The notes under the pieces: model-generated | The model's database searches: none | What the model was told of the DNA's origin: nothing | The model's input: only the letters and a program-made list of their open reading frames with translations | Source: Perca fluviatilis | Lineage: Eukaryota; Chordata; Actinopteri; Perciformes; Percidae | Assembly: GCF_010015445.1 (NCBI RefSeq) | Contig: NC_053116.1 | Coordinates: 5,159,568 to 5,223,567, forward strand | DNA: 64,000 nucleotides | Reading direction: 5' to 3' | Shown: in pieces, positions 52,125 to 63,243 of the stretch | Numbering within the stretch: the stretch's first letter is position 1 | Layout: every line of letters starts with the position of its first letter | Position numbers and translations under genes: made by a program

Positions 52125-54190
52125 TTTTGCCACAATACTGTGTTTTAGTGGAATGACTTTGTATCCATCAAGAATGTATGATACCAAAGGATAGAAATCG
52201 GGCAGGTCATTAATGTTGATACACTGTAACCCAAGACTGTCCTTTGTCACAGAATACAGATGGTATTCTGAGAGCAAGATGCCTTTGTGGATATCCATCA
52301 AAACATACACAGATGTTTCATTCTGAATCAAGATGAGTAGAAGTTCACCAAACTCCATATACTCATCATTTCTGTACACAAGAAACTGTCCTTTTTTATA
52401 TGCAGTGCCCTTGTACTGAATGTCTGTGGTAACTGTGGTATTGCTTTCTGAAAAGGCTAACTCCCTGACTGCATGTTTAATAGTGTTACTGTAGAGGTTG
52501 GGATAAAACGCACAGCTGTCCTTCACTTGCAGTAGTTTACTGCATTCTTGCCCTGCTAAAAGATATGCCTGATACATCTGATGACGCTCTGACAAAGTTT
52601 GACAAATGTTTTTGAAGTTTTTCAAGTGTCTGGCACATCTTTTAAAATAACTGTTTACTTTCAAAGCTAAGTGTCCATAACCTAATCAATGGACCAAATT
52701 TCAAAAACAGTGCTGAATAATGGCGCAAATAGTGGTGCTTGGGTTTTAGTTGAATTTCAGGAAACATCTTTCTCAACTCCAAATATTCTTGGATCAATAT
52801 GTCAAGATATGCTTTTTGGGACAAGGAAATGTTCTGAGCACAAATAAGATCCACAATGTCTTTTAGCTGGAGAGCTAACTGCCATACTTCATCGTTATGG
52901 TTTTGCACTTTGTCACCAATCAAAACTGGTAGCAATCTCAAAAGGTTCCAGTTTTGAATGGCTTGCCCTGATAACATGGCTCCGTGAGGGTTAACAGCAC
53001 ATGGCTTTGTGAGTGCTTCAGATCCTTTATACTTAAACTGTTTGATGCGCTTGTTTAAGAGTGAGTATGAGAACCATTTTTTCTTTTTTATAATGTTCTT
53101 CAAGTATAGTGCTAGATCATATGACAAGACTCCTTCAAAGAGGTCATGACCTAAACAAGGTGGGAGACCAGGCTGGGATACGTGTAAAGACTCAAGGGTA
53201 TTAAAGACAGAGTTTACCTTTATTCCTCTGACGCCTTGGATGTTTTCAGCCTGGAGATCAGCAACAGCCGCATCATACGTCTCTGGGGTGCGTTGAGGAC
53301 CACAGGCATTCGGATCAGCCTCAAACTCACTTCTTGTGATTTCACAGTACCTGCAAAAATATTGAGAGCGGCTGAAGTTCTCTGTAAACCCACCTATGCA
53401 ATGAGAACCCAAGTTGTCCCCAGCAATGCAGTAAAGACCCCCTTTTACTTTTTCTCCATCTACATTTATTCCATCTGTCTCCAAGGATTTGAGATCTGCC
53501 AACAACTGAGAAAACTTTGGCTATTCCAAAACACTTAAGGTCATTCTCAACACACAACAAGACTAAAAACATATTATCAGTATTTGAACGCAAATGAATG
53601 GATAAATTTGCTAATGAAAGATAGACTGCAAGAACTTTGTGCGTCTTTTTAGCAGGACCAAGGGGATTCACAATTTCAAATGAATCTTGGTACAAAATCA
53701 GTTTGAAGCTTTCAGAGTTTTCATTAAAGAACTGGTGACATTTGAAATTTTGTCCATCATATAAATCCGTAAAAACCTCTACATCAGGATCTCCAAACTG
53801 TTGTGACTGTGTATTCCTCCCTAAATGTGACTGTAAAAAGGTCTTCAGAGTTTCTGCCACTGGTATGTAGTAAGCACATTTTTGTGTCATGTTTTCATCC
53901 ATTCCCAATGCCACTTTTTGGGGTTCTGTGTATTTAAACATTTTCGTGAATGTCTGATTTCTGGAGTATGTTGTTCTCAATTGTCCCTGATGACAGGCAG
54001 AGAACAAATCTGACTCTTTAATGCAGTCAGATTATAGTGACTACTTCATCCGATAGGCTCATATCATTTTTTAATAAAGAACTTGCTTTAGTTATTGTGT
54101 AGGCTTGACCTAACTCGTGCACATTTTGCATTTCCTCAACAATAGTCTGTATAGTAGAGGCAGGAATAAGCAGCTGTCCTTGCAGTTTGA

Positions 54191-56655
54191 AGGAGAACTC
54201 CGGGCAATTTTTACGTTAATCTTGATCGCTATACGTATATGAGTACTGTCGATAGCAAAAAAAACAAGCCAAATCGGTGCTAGCAACACGGAGCTGCTGC
54301 AGCTAATGCCGAGAGCTCCCACTCAGCTAAAACGGCAGTTATGGGGGCATAAGATAAAGAGTGTCTTTGTGCCTCTTAACAGACACAAAATTCAATTAAA
54401 ATGTCTGTGCAACATGAACAGGGCCCTTACATGACAACAAGATGCGTTTAGCAACTTAGCCATTGTTTAAATTCACCTACCCTCTTAGCTGCTAGCTGCC
54501 GTCTGGGATGAGTGAGTGTGTTCAGCCAGGCTACGGTAATAATCATCACGCAGCAGTTCCATGTGTATTTGTAGCATATATATCCATTTTGTGTGCTGTT
54601 GTTGGTGAATACGAGTCTCTGCAGTGGCGAATTGCGTGGTAGTTTCCTTAGCCAGGCTAGCAGCCCCGACCGGGAATCCTTCTACTTCCTCCCTGCCTCC
54701 CTTGCCTGCCGCTGCCGACAACAATCCACAGGCGCCCGCTGGTCTGGTGGATGTCCTCCAGAGGACAGTTCATGCTTTCACGGTGAAATATTGAAGTTTA
54801 AATAGGTAATTGAGCACTGAAGTGATCCTATAAGTGACTATGTAACTACATGGAAACAGACCAAATGATGCCTGTTTCTTGTAATGCTATTACGAATAGC
54901 GTTACTGAAGATTAGCTCTAGCTCCATAGTTACGTTACTCCAAGCTTCTTCCCTTGTGAACACCTCCGTTCTTCACTCTTCACACACAACGCTCCGTTTA
55001 CCTTTTCCTGCTACAACTGAATTCCCACGGGGCTTCAGCGCAAGGCTACAGCCTTCTGTAATGCTAGTTACTTTACAAGAAACAGGCATCATGTTTCCAT
55101 GTAGTTACATAGACTCTGATATGATCATAACCACTACAGTGCTCAATTACCTATTTATGAGGGGGGAATAAACTTCAATATTTCACCATGAAAGCATGAA
55201 CTGTCCTCTGGAGGACATCCACCAGACCAGCGGACCCTGTGGATTGTTGTCGGCAGCGGCAGGCGAGGGAGGCGGGGAGGAAGTAGAAGGATGCCCGGTC
55301 GGGGCTGCTAGCCTGGCTAAGGAAACTACCACACAATTCGCCACTGCAGAGACTCATATTCACCAACGACAGCACACAAAATGGATATATATGCTACAAA
55401 TACACATGGAACTGCTGCGTGATGATTATTACCGGAGCCTGGCTGAACACACTCACTCATCCCAGACGGCAGCTAGCAGCTAAGAGGGTAGGTGAATTTA
55501 AACAATGGCTAAGTTGCTAAACGCATCTTGTTGTCATGTAAGGGCCCTGTTCATGTTGCACAGACATTTTAATTGCATTTTGTGTCTGTTAAGAGGCACA
55601 AAGACACTCTTTATCTTATGCCCCCATAACTGCCGTTTTAGGCTATGTTTACACGGAAACGATCTGAAGAGAAAACGCAAAAGTGGCGTTGCGTTATCAC
55701 TTTTTATTCTGCGTTTAGACGAGCGTTATGGAGGGGAAATCTGCGTGCATATGGTGACGCAAAAGTGTGTGAAATTCGATGTAGTATGCACTCCAGGTGA
55801 CTAGGTGGCACTGCCACACAACACCACCAAGGCACCCACCTGCGTAGAACATTCATTCTACTTCTCTCCTTAGTAGCGCGAAACCAAAACATGCCGAAGC
55901 GAACAACAAAAGCTTGTCTGGAAAGACGAGGAGGTGGAGTTGCATGTTTGTCTGATGATGACCGGCACATTTGACCGTGATAAGCCACAACACAGCACCC
56001 ACGGGAGCACTACCAATACCCTGAGCCTCGCGGCCCTTCAGCCACTGCTTGAGAGCGAGAGGCAGCGGGCAGAGGAGGCTGAAGCAGACCCTCCTCTGCC
56101 CGCTGCCACTCGCTCGCTCTCTCTCTTCATCCGTAACGTTGTCGCCTGCTCTGGCTCAAATGAATAGCCTACATATAGTCATCGAACTATAACAACCTTA
56201 TCCACATTGTTGAAATCATTTAAATATTGAGCCATTACATTGAAATTCTAACAGGAGCCTATAATTTCTGTATCCTACTCCGTAACAGACTCCTTTTTCT
56301 CGTCTCTCTCCACACCTCTGTCTTCAGACTTTTGCGTTTTTACCCTTTAGACGGTAACGCGACGGTGGAGCGTTTTTAAGATTTCCACTCTGGAGGGTGG
56401 TTTCAGTCTTTTGCGTTTTTAAGCCCCAAAAACGGCGTCGCCGTATAAACGAAAGGCACATCCGATAAAATATTTTTTCGTTTTCACCCGAGAGCGTCAT
56501 CGTGTAAACAGGGCCTTAGCTGAGTGGGAGCTCTCGGCATTAGCTGCAGCAGCTCCGTGTTGCTAGCACCGATTCAGCTTGTTTTTTTTGCTATCGACAG
56601 TACTCATATACATATAGCGATCAAGATTAACCTAAAAATTGCCCGGAGTTCTCCT
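54191..56655. mobile_element. Large fold-back element, copy 2, inside the transposase exon
   Basis: Same ends as copy 1 (AGGAGAACTCC...GGAGTTCTCCT) with TTAA at 56656-56659 and TTGA at 54187-54190, a decayed duplicate. Removing it rejoins the transposase reading (CLFYLK then LQGQLLIPAS). Left arm 54191-54800, centre 54801-55165, right arm 55166-56655. The right arm is interrupted by a Harbinger derivative at 55641-56515. The arms contain CTGTCCTCTGGAGGACATCC, itself partly palindromic. Confidence 0.9.
55641..56515. mobile_element. Harbinger derivative with TTA duplication and Myb/SANT remnant
   Basis: TTA flanks it (55638-55640, 56516-56518); the other fold-back arms show the uninterrupted site. 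Ends are GGCTATGTTTACACGGAAAC and, inverted, GGCCCTGTTTACACGATGAC. Near 55890 MPKRTTKA is followed, after a frameshift, by VWKDEEVELHV, the first helix of a Myb/SANT-like domain, which supports the Harbinger call. Confidence 0.85.
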
Positions 56656-56773
56656 TTAAGGTAAAAGAGACACATGTTTCTGAGATAAGACTGACTATCA
56701 TTCTCTGGCATATCACAGGCTGCACTAGCTGTTGGCATGGCTTCATGTGTGTTTTCTGAATCATCTGTACTGG

Positions 56774-58360
56774 CAGGGGCAGATCTACCGGGGTGGCATA
56801 GGGTGGCAAATGCCACCCTAAAAGAAAGCCTTGCTACCCCTGCTGCCACCCCAGTTGGCAGCAACGAATAACGGTAAAAGTTATGGCCAATTTGACAATT
56901 TATGAGCGTGAATCTCCAATGTCCGACTACAGTGAATGCAGCACGAGATGACGCTAGTTTTGTTTGGAAAACTGAGTGGCGCGAAGCGAGGGAGCCAGGA
57001 GTAGCGATGAATGGAGACACAGGAGGAAAGAGGTCAAAACGGATTAACATCTATCAAGAAATGAAATTATAACGAAAGCACAGTGCCAGCATAGTTGCAA
57101 TGCTGATTTTGAGATGATAAAAATCAGGTTGAAGAACGTTATTTCGCTAACTATACATATAATGTTAGTTAGGTCTGACGTTTGTTCTGTGTAAAGTAGG
57201 CTAAAAAAGCTAATATTGATTCAGCGTCTGTCAAGGAAAACATTGTTACTTTAAATCTTACAGAAATGAAGAGGAAAGGTAGTATATTCAGTTTTTGTGT
57301 CCAAAGAGAAAGGCGACAGAAATAGAAAATGAACAAGTGAGCAAGGTAGACGGAGGTGGAAGGAGAGAGAAAAGAGGTGGAAGGAGAGAGAGAAGACGAG
57401 GTGGAGAGAAAAGGGCCACAGAAATGTAACAGAGCTAGGATACAAAGCCAAGGCGACCAGGGCCAGGAGGAGGTGGGAGAACACGACAGCGGTGAAGATA
57501 TGGAGGGAGATCATCACCAAGATGAGGAGGGAGAAAGCGAGAGACAAGATAACGTGCAGGGCTCAGACAGTGAAAGCAGAGTGCCTGGGCCATCACCAAC
57601 CATCTCCAGTCGAGCTGGTCCACAAGGTATGGAAACTGTTGCTGCATAGTATACTAAGTTACATAGGATAAGAACAACAAATGACTTGAATAATTAGGGA
57701 AAGTTGTCAGTGTGAAAGTGTGATGAGATGGGGAGATGAGTTTTTATATTTTGTGTAGAATGTATTTTAGATCTATTGCTCAGATTAAATATAAAAAATA
57801 TATATAAATAAAACAAAAAATAAACAAATGAACCTAAAAAATACTCTCCCAGGCTAAAATGTTAGTGTGTGTTAACACAGTCTGATGGTTATAACTAATC
57901 AATGACCGTTCCTAATCTTGTACAAATGCTGCCTGCATCGCTGCCTCTCTGACACAGTCAAAAACAGTTTGATTCCCCTCTCACACATCTGCCACTCATC
58001 GCCTGTGTCTTACCTTAATGCCTTTCCTGTGATAATGCCCCTTACTTCTATCATACTTCTATCTCTTAAGTGAGATCACATTGTATGGTTACTTATTCCT
58101 AATATGAACTGCTTCAAATGAAACCTCAAATGCAGGACATTGATTGCATGAGATTACCGTAAATTTGTCTGTATGAGTTTGTAAATGGCAGCCTGTGCCC
58201 TTTTGTACTGTACTGTGTAGCCTACTGTATATACTATTTCTCATCAAACTGTGATAACTGATTAAATTCAGTATATATACGTCTGCCATATGTTGCCACC
58301 CCTCAAAAATTCCTGCCCCCCTCTCGCCACCCCATAAATATTTTTCTAGATCCGCCCCTG
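56774..58360. mobile_element. hAT element with exact 8-bp duplication TGTACTGG
   Basis: TGTACTGG lies at 56766-56773 and 58361-58368. Ends CAGGGGCAGATCTA and, inverted, CAGGGGCGGATCTAG are typical hAT. The plus-strand interior has MKRKGSIFSFCVQRERRQK near 57267, the usual start of a ZMYM-type hAT transposase, followed by a stop and a Glu/Arg-rich frame (57356-57649). The rest of the transposase is deleted; 57660-58360 is AT-rich. Confidence 0.9.
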
Positions 58361-58664
58361 TGTACTGGCAATGACATCTGGGGGCTGAGGGGGACTTTCC
58401 CTGTACAGGTCATCAATACCATCAGGGGAGCATGCTTTATGCTTCCTACACATGTGAAGTAAATGATGACTTTTTTGTAAACACGTGCTTACAACCACTT
58501 ACTGGACATGACACAGACCTGCCCTCTCCAATATGATCATTTAAATGAGACACTAGCTCTTTCACCTGTGAAAATGGCAGGCACATAATGAAACTGCGCA
58601 TTTTAAATTCGCAACAACAGCTATAGGAGCAGCTTGCGATGCAGTTGCATTGTGCACACGACAA

Positions 58665-59327
58665 AAATGGCCCTTGAAAGCTGACTACGTGGTAAATGTT
58701 TGACTACTGTTGGCGCCAACACATTTGAAATGACAACGGGGCTCATTCCTATGCACTCTGCAATGTAGTACATAACCTCTTAACTATCCAATTTCTTTTT
58801 ACAAAAGACGCAGGTGATCATTTTTGGGATTTTAAGTGTCTGCCTGTGCTTTTCAGCTGAACTAAGTTATCATGCATTGACCTAGCTAGCTAGCTACTGG
58901 CCTTAAATATCAACTGGTGCTAGCTTACACCATGTGCTTTTAGCACACATTTTCGTTTGGTCTTGGGAAAAAAATAGTAGGCTAAATGTGAAGCTTACCG
59001 TGCAAAATTTCAATTTTCCGATTGAACAGCAGCAAACCTTCCAAAAAACTTGTGTTAAAATCGTAGATTTGTCCTAAAAACTTTTAAAATGACAAAGTGG
59101 TCCGAAGATTTCTGCTCCGCTCATGTGTTCTCTCCAGCAAGCGCCGTTCTAGCTCGCTCGTTAATTACGTCAGCCGCAGCCGTGAACGAGGATCTGTTTC
59201 TCCCGCTCCTCCCGCCCTCACGTCATTATCCAATCAGAGACGAGATTCAGCTGCATACACTATGAAATTTAAAATAAGGCGGACTCGGTGCACAATGAGC
59301 GTACAAGTACAAGTCTGTGGTTAGAAG
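58665..59327 (-). promoter_or_regulatory. Possible promoter region of the transposase gene
   Basis: Upstream of the transposase coding start the sequence between 59100 and 59240 is GC-rich with several CpGs, a CRE-like ACGTCA (59167, 59220) and a CCAAT box on the plus strand (TCCAATCAG near 59230). No TATA box is obvious. A role is inferred only from position. Confidence 0.3.
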
Positions 59328-59770
59328 GCACTGTTAGGTTGTTTAGCCTGTGATACAATGCTCAAATTATTATATATTTTTAGAAATATAAATATAAAAC
59401 CAGTAGGATTAAGTATTACATTAAAATGTAAAGACTAAAAGAAACATAAAGCATACAAGGATTATGGTTAATAATTTTAATTCCTTATACACACACTCTA
59501 TAAATAGGCTACAATAAGCTACAAATAAATCATGCAATGTTAGTGAATGCACTGTTTGGTTGTTTAGCCTGTGATAATGACACAATGCTCAAATTATTAA
59601 TATTATTTTATCAATAGGCATATGTAAAAAACCAGTAGGCTAAGTATTACATTAAAATTTAAAGAGTAAAAAAACACAAGGCATACAAGGATTAGGACTG
59701 AACAGAAATATTACTTTGCATATATCAATAATTTTAATTTCTTATACACACATCTACAATATGCTGCAAA
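59328..59770. repeat. About 225-bp tandem duplication
   Basis: GGTTGTTTAGCCTGTGATA, ACAATGCTCAAATTATTA, GTATTACATTAAAAT and GCATACAAGGATTA recur in the same order in 59335-59555 and 59560-59770, with indels. Confidence 0.85.
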
Positions 59771-60141
59771 TAGGCTAAATATAAAAACAATGATATTATA
59801 ATTGTAGCCTATAATTTTATATATAAATAGATAGGCAACCTATCAGGTTCACAATGACATTTTTTGTGAAAACATTTTTATTACCTCAATTTGCATCGTT
59901 TCATCAATCATGTTAAAAGTACGGCATAAACTTGTAAAGTGACTTACATATATTTTTTTGTATTTTTAAAAACAACTATAGACTAAAACTATAGTTTTTA
60001 CAATATTTGTATGTCAAATTAACAAATTTGTTTTGTCATGAGTATTATAGTATTTCTCTGTTTTTGATAGTAATATTTGTAGTTTTAACAGATACATTTG
60101 ATTATAATCACATATAGTTGTTGTAAATATAACAAAAACAT
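59771..60141. other. AT-rich subterminal region of the EnSpm element
   Basis: No gene. Contains several ACTATAGTTTTTACAATA-like words that resemble CACTA subterminal repeats. Confidence 0.4.
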
Positions 60142-60144
60142 TCT

Positions 60145-60992
60145 GGGCCTAATTTACTAACACTAGCGCAGTTTGCGCTGCGTCTGCTTATGCGAGTTCG
60201 GTAATAGCGCACGCTATGCTTCCACATTTTGCGTAGTATTTATCAACCCTGACACCCATCAGGCAATCAGCGTCTTTCTCCGCCCACTAGACTAGTAAAT
60301 TGCGCTGTAGCAAAGCGGTACTTGTGCTATGATATGGCTGAGTGCAGAATGCGATATTCCCACTGCTGATGCTATGACTGTTTGAAATGATCCTGATGCC
60401 ATATTTGTAATGTAGCGAGGAGTTTAACAACTGCTGGAATGGGATGTGAATGCTGAGTGGGAGATTCAATTTCATCTTTGATTTCTTCCAGTAATTGCAT
60501 GGCTGCTTGATCTGTAACGCTAAATGATGTTGTGTTCACTGACAAAGTGTGATTCTTGTGTTAAAAATATTTTCAGCCTCGCCTATGTCTTCGTCTTGCT
60601 CAAATTACTGTTGCCATTTCACCAGCGGCATAAAGGTCTACGAGGAAACTCGATTGCGGCTGGTTTAGACCTGCTTTTAAGAGGGGGAGAAAATTTTTCC
60701 CCCGCAAGAATAGAGGCGCTCTTACTGACAGTCTTTGTAAATACCACGGAATATATAATTAGGTGCACTTGCGCTTATCCTCCCACCTTTTTGGGTGGAA
60801 CTCCCACTTTCCCCACGATCCTCCCACGAACGCATATTGAAAGAGCAACTTGTCTCTTCTCGCTCATGTGGCAGACAATCTGCGATTTTACCCAAGTGCG
60901 CCCTGTTTGTAAATAGCCCGCATCAGTTACGTCCGTCTTTGCGACCAATTAGCGCCTGGAAACAGGCGCAAACGGCTTGATAAATCTACCCC
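60145..60992 (-). mobile_element. Harbinger derivative with HARBI1 fragment (GGGCCTAATTTACTAA ends)
   Basis: Ends GGGCCTAATTTACTAA and, inverted, GGGGTAGATTTATCAA; TCT flanks both sides (60142-60144, 60993-60995). GGCGCAAA/TTGCGCC-type words lie just inside the ends. The minus strand keeps part of a HARBI1-like gene. Confidence 0.8.
60340..60530 (-). pseudogene. HARBI1-like nuclease fragment
   Basis: The frame reads SVTDQAAMQLLEEIKDEIES and HSHPIPAVVKLLATLQ, then shifts by one base to MASGSFQTVIASAVGISHSA. The last block is the helix-turn-helix-like region that precedes the catalytic domain in HARBI1 proteins (usually F-x-A-S-G-S-F-Q). The DDE part is missing. Confidence 0.75.
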
Positions 60993-61119
60993 TCTGTTTA
61001 ATAGTTTACAAAAGTTCACTGTGATTTAAACAAACAATATATGTTTTTGGGTTTACAATACTTTTCTGTAGGGATTTTACATAGTTTTTATGTAAATTTC
61101 ACGGTCTTTTTTTACAGTG

Positions 61120-61580
61120 TAGTCATGGTAATCCATTATGTAGATTGTGTCACGATTGTTTTGTTTTTTTTAAGAGATATTTGACAGCATATGTTTCAGA
61201 CAGATAATGATAAGATTTGCATCAGACTTGCATCAGACCACCAACAATCACAGCATTTATCACACATGTAAAGATCACAGTATTAATTATGCTCTGGGTT
61301 GTTTGTATTTCTTAAAACCAATCACAACTATCCTGTGCAGCCTGGGATGAAGACATGGTGCACTTGCAAAATAGATAGCGGGAGATGAGGGTGCAGGATG
61401 TCAGGCTTTATTCCAGCAATGTAGCATACATCCATTGAGCAAGACTAAGTAAAGTACATATTAATTAATCTATAGTAATGCATGCTTTGGCATAATGTTT
61501 TATTGTTGGTGTTAAGTAAATTATATTTATGTAAAATGCCAAAATGCAATGACAAAGAAAATATATTCAGCCATTTTTTC
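61120..61580. other. No gene recognised
   Basis: AT-rich sequence to the right of the EnSpm terminus. No repeats or ORFs of note. Confidence 0.5.
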
Positions 61581-61581
61581 T

Positions 61582-61629
61582 CTGTGTGTGTGCATGCGTG
61601 TGTGTGTGTGTGCACGCGTACGTGTGTGG
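61582..61629. repeat. Imperfect (TG)n microsatellite
   Basis: TG dinucleotides with interspersed CATGCG and CACGCGTACG. Confidence 0.9.
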
Positions 61630-63140
61630 GTTGAAATAGATATAACTTATTAAATTGGCTGCATTAACTTGAGGTTTTGTTAGAACACCCCAAATTTCTA
61701 TTTGTTATCCCATAGTAAAAACAAATGTTTTTCTTACTTTGAATTATATAGGTTTGTTGCTATAGCAGACATTGTAAATCTGCATGGTTTATTAACATTT
61801 TGGAGCATAGTTTATTATTTTAAATGTGTCTTCATGCATTGTACTTTACTTCTTGAAGACTTTATTGCAGCAAGAAGATATGAAGGTCTTTTAGAGTTTT
61901 CAAAGTGCCCCCCTTGCATGTAAACCGCAGAGCAATTGAAAAGTATAACTATCATAGTGCAAAACACACTTTGACTGCTGCTGTCAAGCCGCTCACACGA
62001 TCAGAGGTAAAAATGCGAGGTAGGGCGCAGAGCACAGAGTCAAAGTCAATGTTAAATTAAACTTTGAGCGCAGCGCTCGGCGGCACTTCCGAGCTTTGCA
62101 CGGCGACCTCTGAGTTGTCTGCACCACTCTCCCCATATAAACAAATTGGCAATCATGTGTAGGCAGATTTTCACAAACCCGGCCCAGCAGAGAGACAGAC
62201 CAAGACAACTATGCATATGTAGCTTGTTCATTTAACAGGGCTAGCAGTACAGACAAAGTGGCAGCAGTGTTGGAACTTCCTCTGAGATAAGCTAATGTTA
62301 TATCATCTGCTCAAGACAGAGTGACAACAAATTAAAACTAAAATGTAGCTAAGCTCATGGGAGCTGACGTTAATGGTCGCCACATCTGAAGCGGCCACAT
62401 TCCACAGCAACTTTAGAAAATACCTAAACCGTAGGTTATTCCAACCCAGTCTCACGTCAGTTCGTGATGGCATTACGAAATTAAATCTATTAGAACGTGA
62501 TACCCTCACGTTATTTTGAAGATTTACGTGTTGGGGTCACGTTTTTTATACTAATGTATTTCAATGAGAAGCATCTTACGTAATCACAGCACGAAACTCT
62601 CTGCCAGTCGGGCTGCAGCAGAGAAGCTGGATACAGCTTTGATATTATTGGTATTTTTAGCCCAATAATCGCTGTTTTAATCAACATTTATTCACCAGAT
62701 CTTATCACGGTTTATATGTATTTCTTTTAATGTTATTATTTCGGTCTATTTAGGCCAGGGAAGCTGGATTGCTTTGTTGTTTATTGATATTTTTAAAACT
62801 ATTACGCTACATCTTTCAACATGTATTTAGCTGTTATCATGGTATGCATTTCTTTATTTTAATAATATTCGTTTCGGATCTTAACGGTGAAATATTACAG
62901 TAAATAAGACAGAACAGTAGGCTACGAAATGAGCCGAGCTGGGCGCATTCAAAGCCGATGTCCCAAGATGCAATGCGGGCATTCAGTCACAGAATCAGAC
63001 AGCGATCAGTGGGTCTATAACGCCAGTATCGCTTCAATGTACGTAAGGGATCACGTAGAGCATTGTTATAGCGAATACAACAACGACAGGGTGATCAGGA
63101 CCCCGACGCCAATCTTCTTCTAGCGGATTTATTGATAGCT
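61630..63140. other. No gene recognised
   Basis: Includes a GC-richer patch at 61985-62170 and a known-looking repeat start, CCAGTCTCACGTCAGTTCG (about 62450). Short frames at 61702 and 62929 have no recognised domain. Confidence 0.4.
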
Positions 63141-63167
63141 CTCCTCCAGAGGGAACAGAACTGCGTC

Positions 63168-63243
63168 CATGGCAACGCTCTGCTATGCATGGCAACGGTG
63201 TGTTATACTAAGCAACGGTCTGTTATCAAGAAAATAACAGACC
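63168..63243. repeat. Short repeats with GGCAACG words and a small palindrome
   Basis: ATGGCAACG occurs twice and AAGCAACG once at about 21-bp spacing (63168-63215). GTCTGTTATCAAGAAAATAACAGAC (63219-63243) can fold into a hairpin with 9-10-bp arms. Confidence 0.6.

Larger units (their letters stand above)
52122..58664 (-). pseudogene. EnSpm/CMC-type transposase with N-terminal C2H2 fingers, interrupted
   Basis: Read after mentally skipping two insertions (56774-58360, 54191-56655), this is one continuous coding exon of about 820 codons. The N-terminus (58664-58440) has CAQC and CPVSGCKHVFTKKSSFTSHV, then RKHKAC, a C2H2 finger pair. A linker (DSENTHEAMPTASAACDMPE) and YLRNMCLFYLK lead into the catalytic region. 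Candidate DDE residues are Asp in LYQDSFEIVNPLG (about 53685), Asp in CIAGDNLGSHCIGGF (about 53417) and Glu in RLWTLSFES (about 52661). Between them are a C-x2-C motif (YFCRYCEITR) and PCLGHDLFEGVLSYDLALYL; KPKHHYLRHYSALF precedes the Glu. These blocks are typical of animal EnSpm/CMC transposases. Frameshifts lie near 58442, 54035, 53518 and 52655, so the gene is dead here. Confidence 0.75.
42833..61119 (-). mobile_element. Putative EnSpm/CACTA element, about 18.3 kb with nested insertions
   Basis: The left end starts CACTGTTTTTACAGGAAAAC and the right end, inverted, CACTGTAAAAAAAGACCGTG. Both CACTG starts and the subterminal CTGTAAAAAATACAG-like words (42880-42895, 43037-43050, 61060-61119) are typical of EnSpm/CACTA. 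Between them lie a minus-strand DDE transposase of the CMC type and a SAM-domain gene. The 3-bp flanks (ATA left, TAG right) do not match, so the pairing of these two ends is an inference. About half the length is later insertions: 43526-44027, 44588-47716, 48318-50176, 54191-56655, 56774-58360, 60145-60992. Confidence 0.65.

Noticed and set aside
57356..57649. 97-codon Glu/Arg/Gly-rich frame
   Set aside because: It sits inside a hAT element, after a stop that ends the recognisable transposase start, and overlaps a purine-rich low-complexity tract. It may be old hAT linker sequence, not a separate gene.
42833..61119. Reading the transposase and SAM gene as a single fusion protein
   Set aside because: The transposase ends in a stop that overlaps AATAAA, and the SAM exon starts with ATG. 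A fusion would need an unseen splice donor before the stop.
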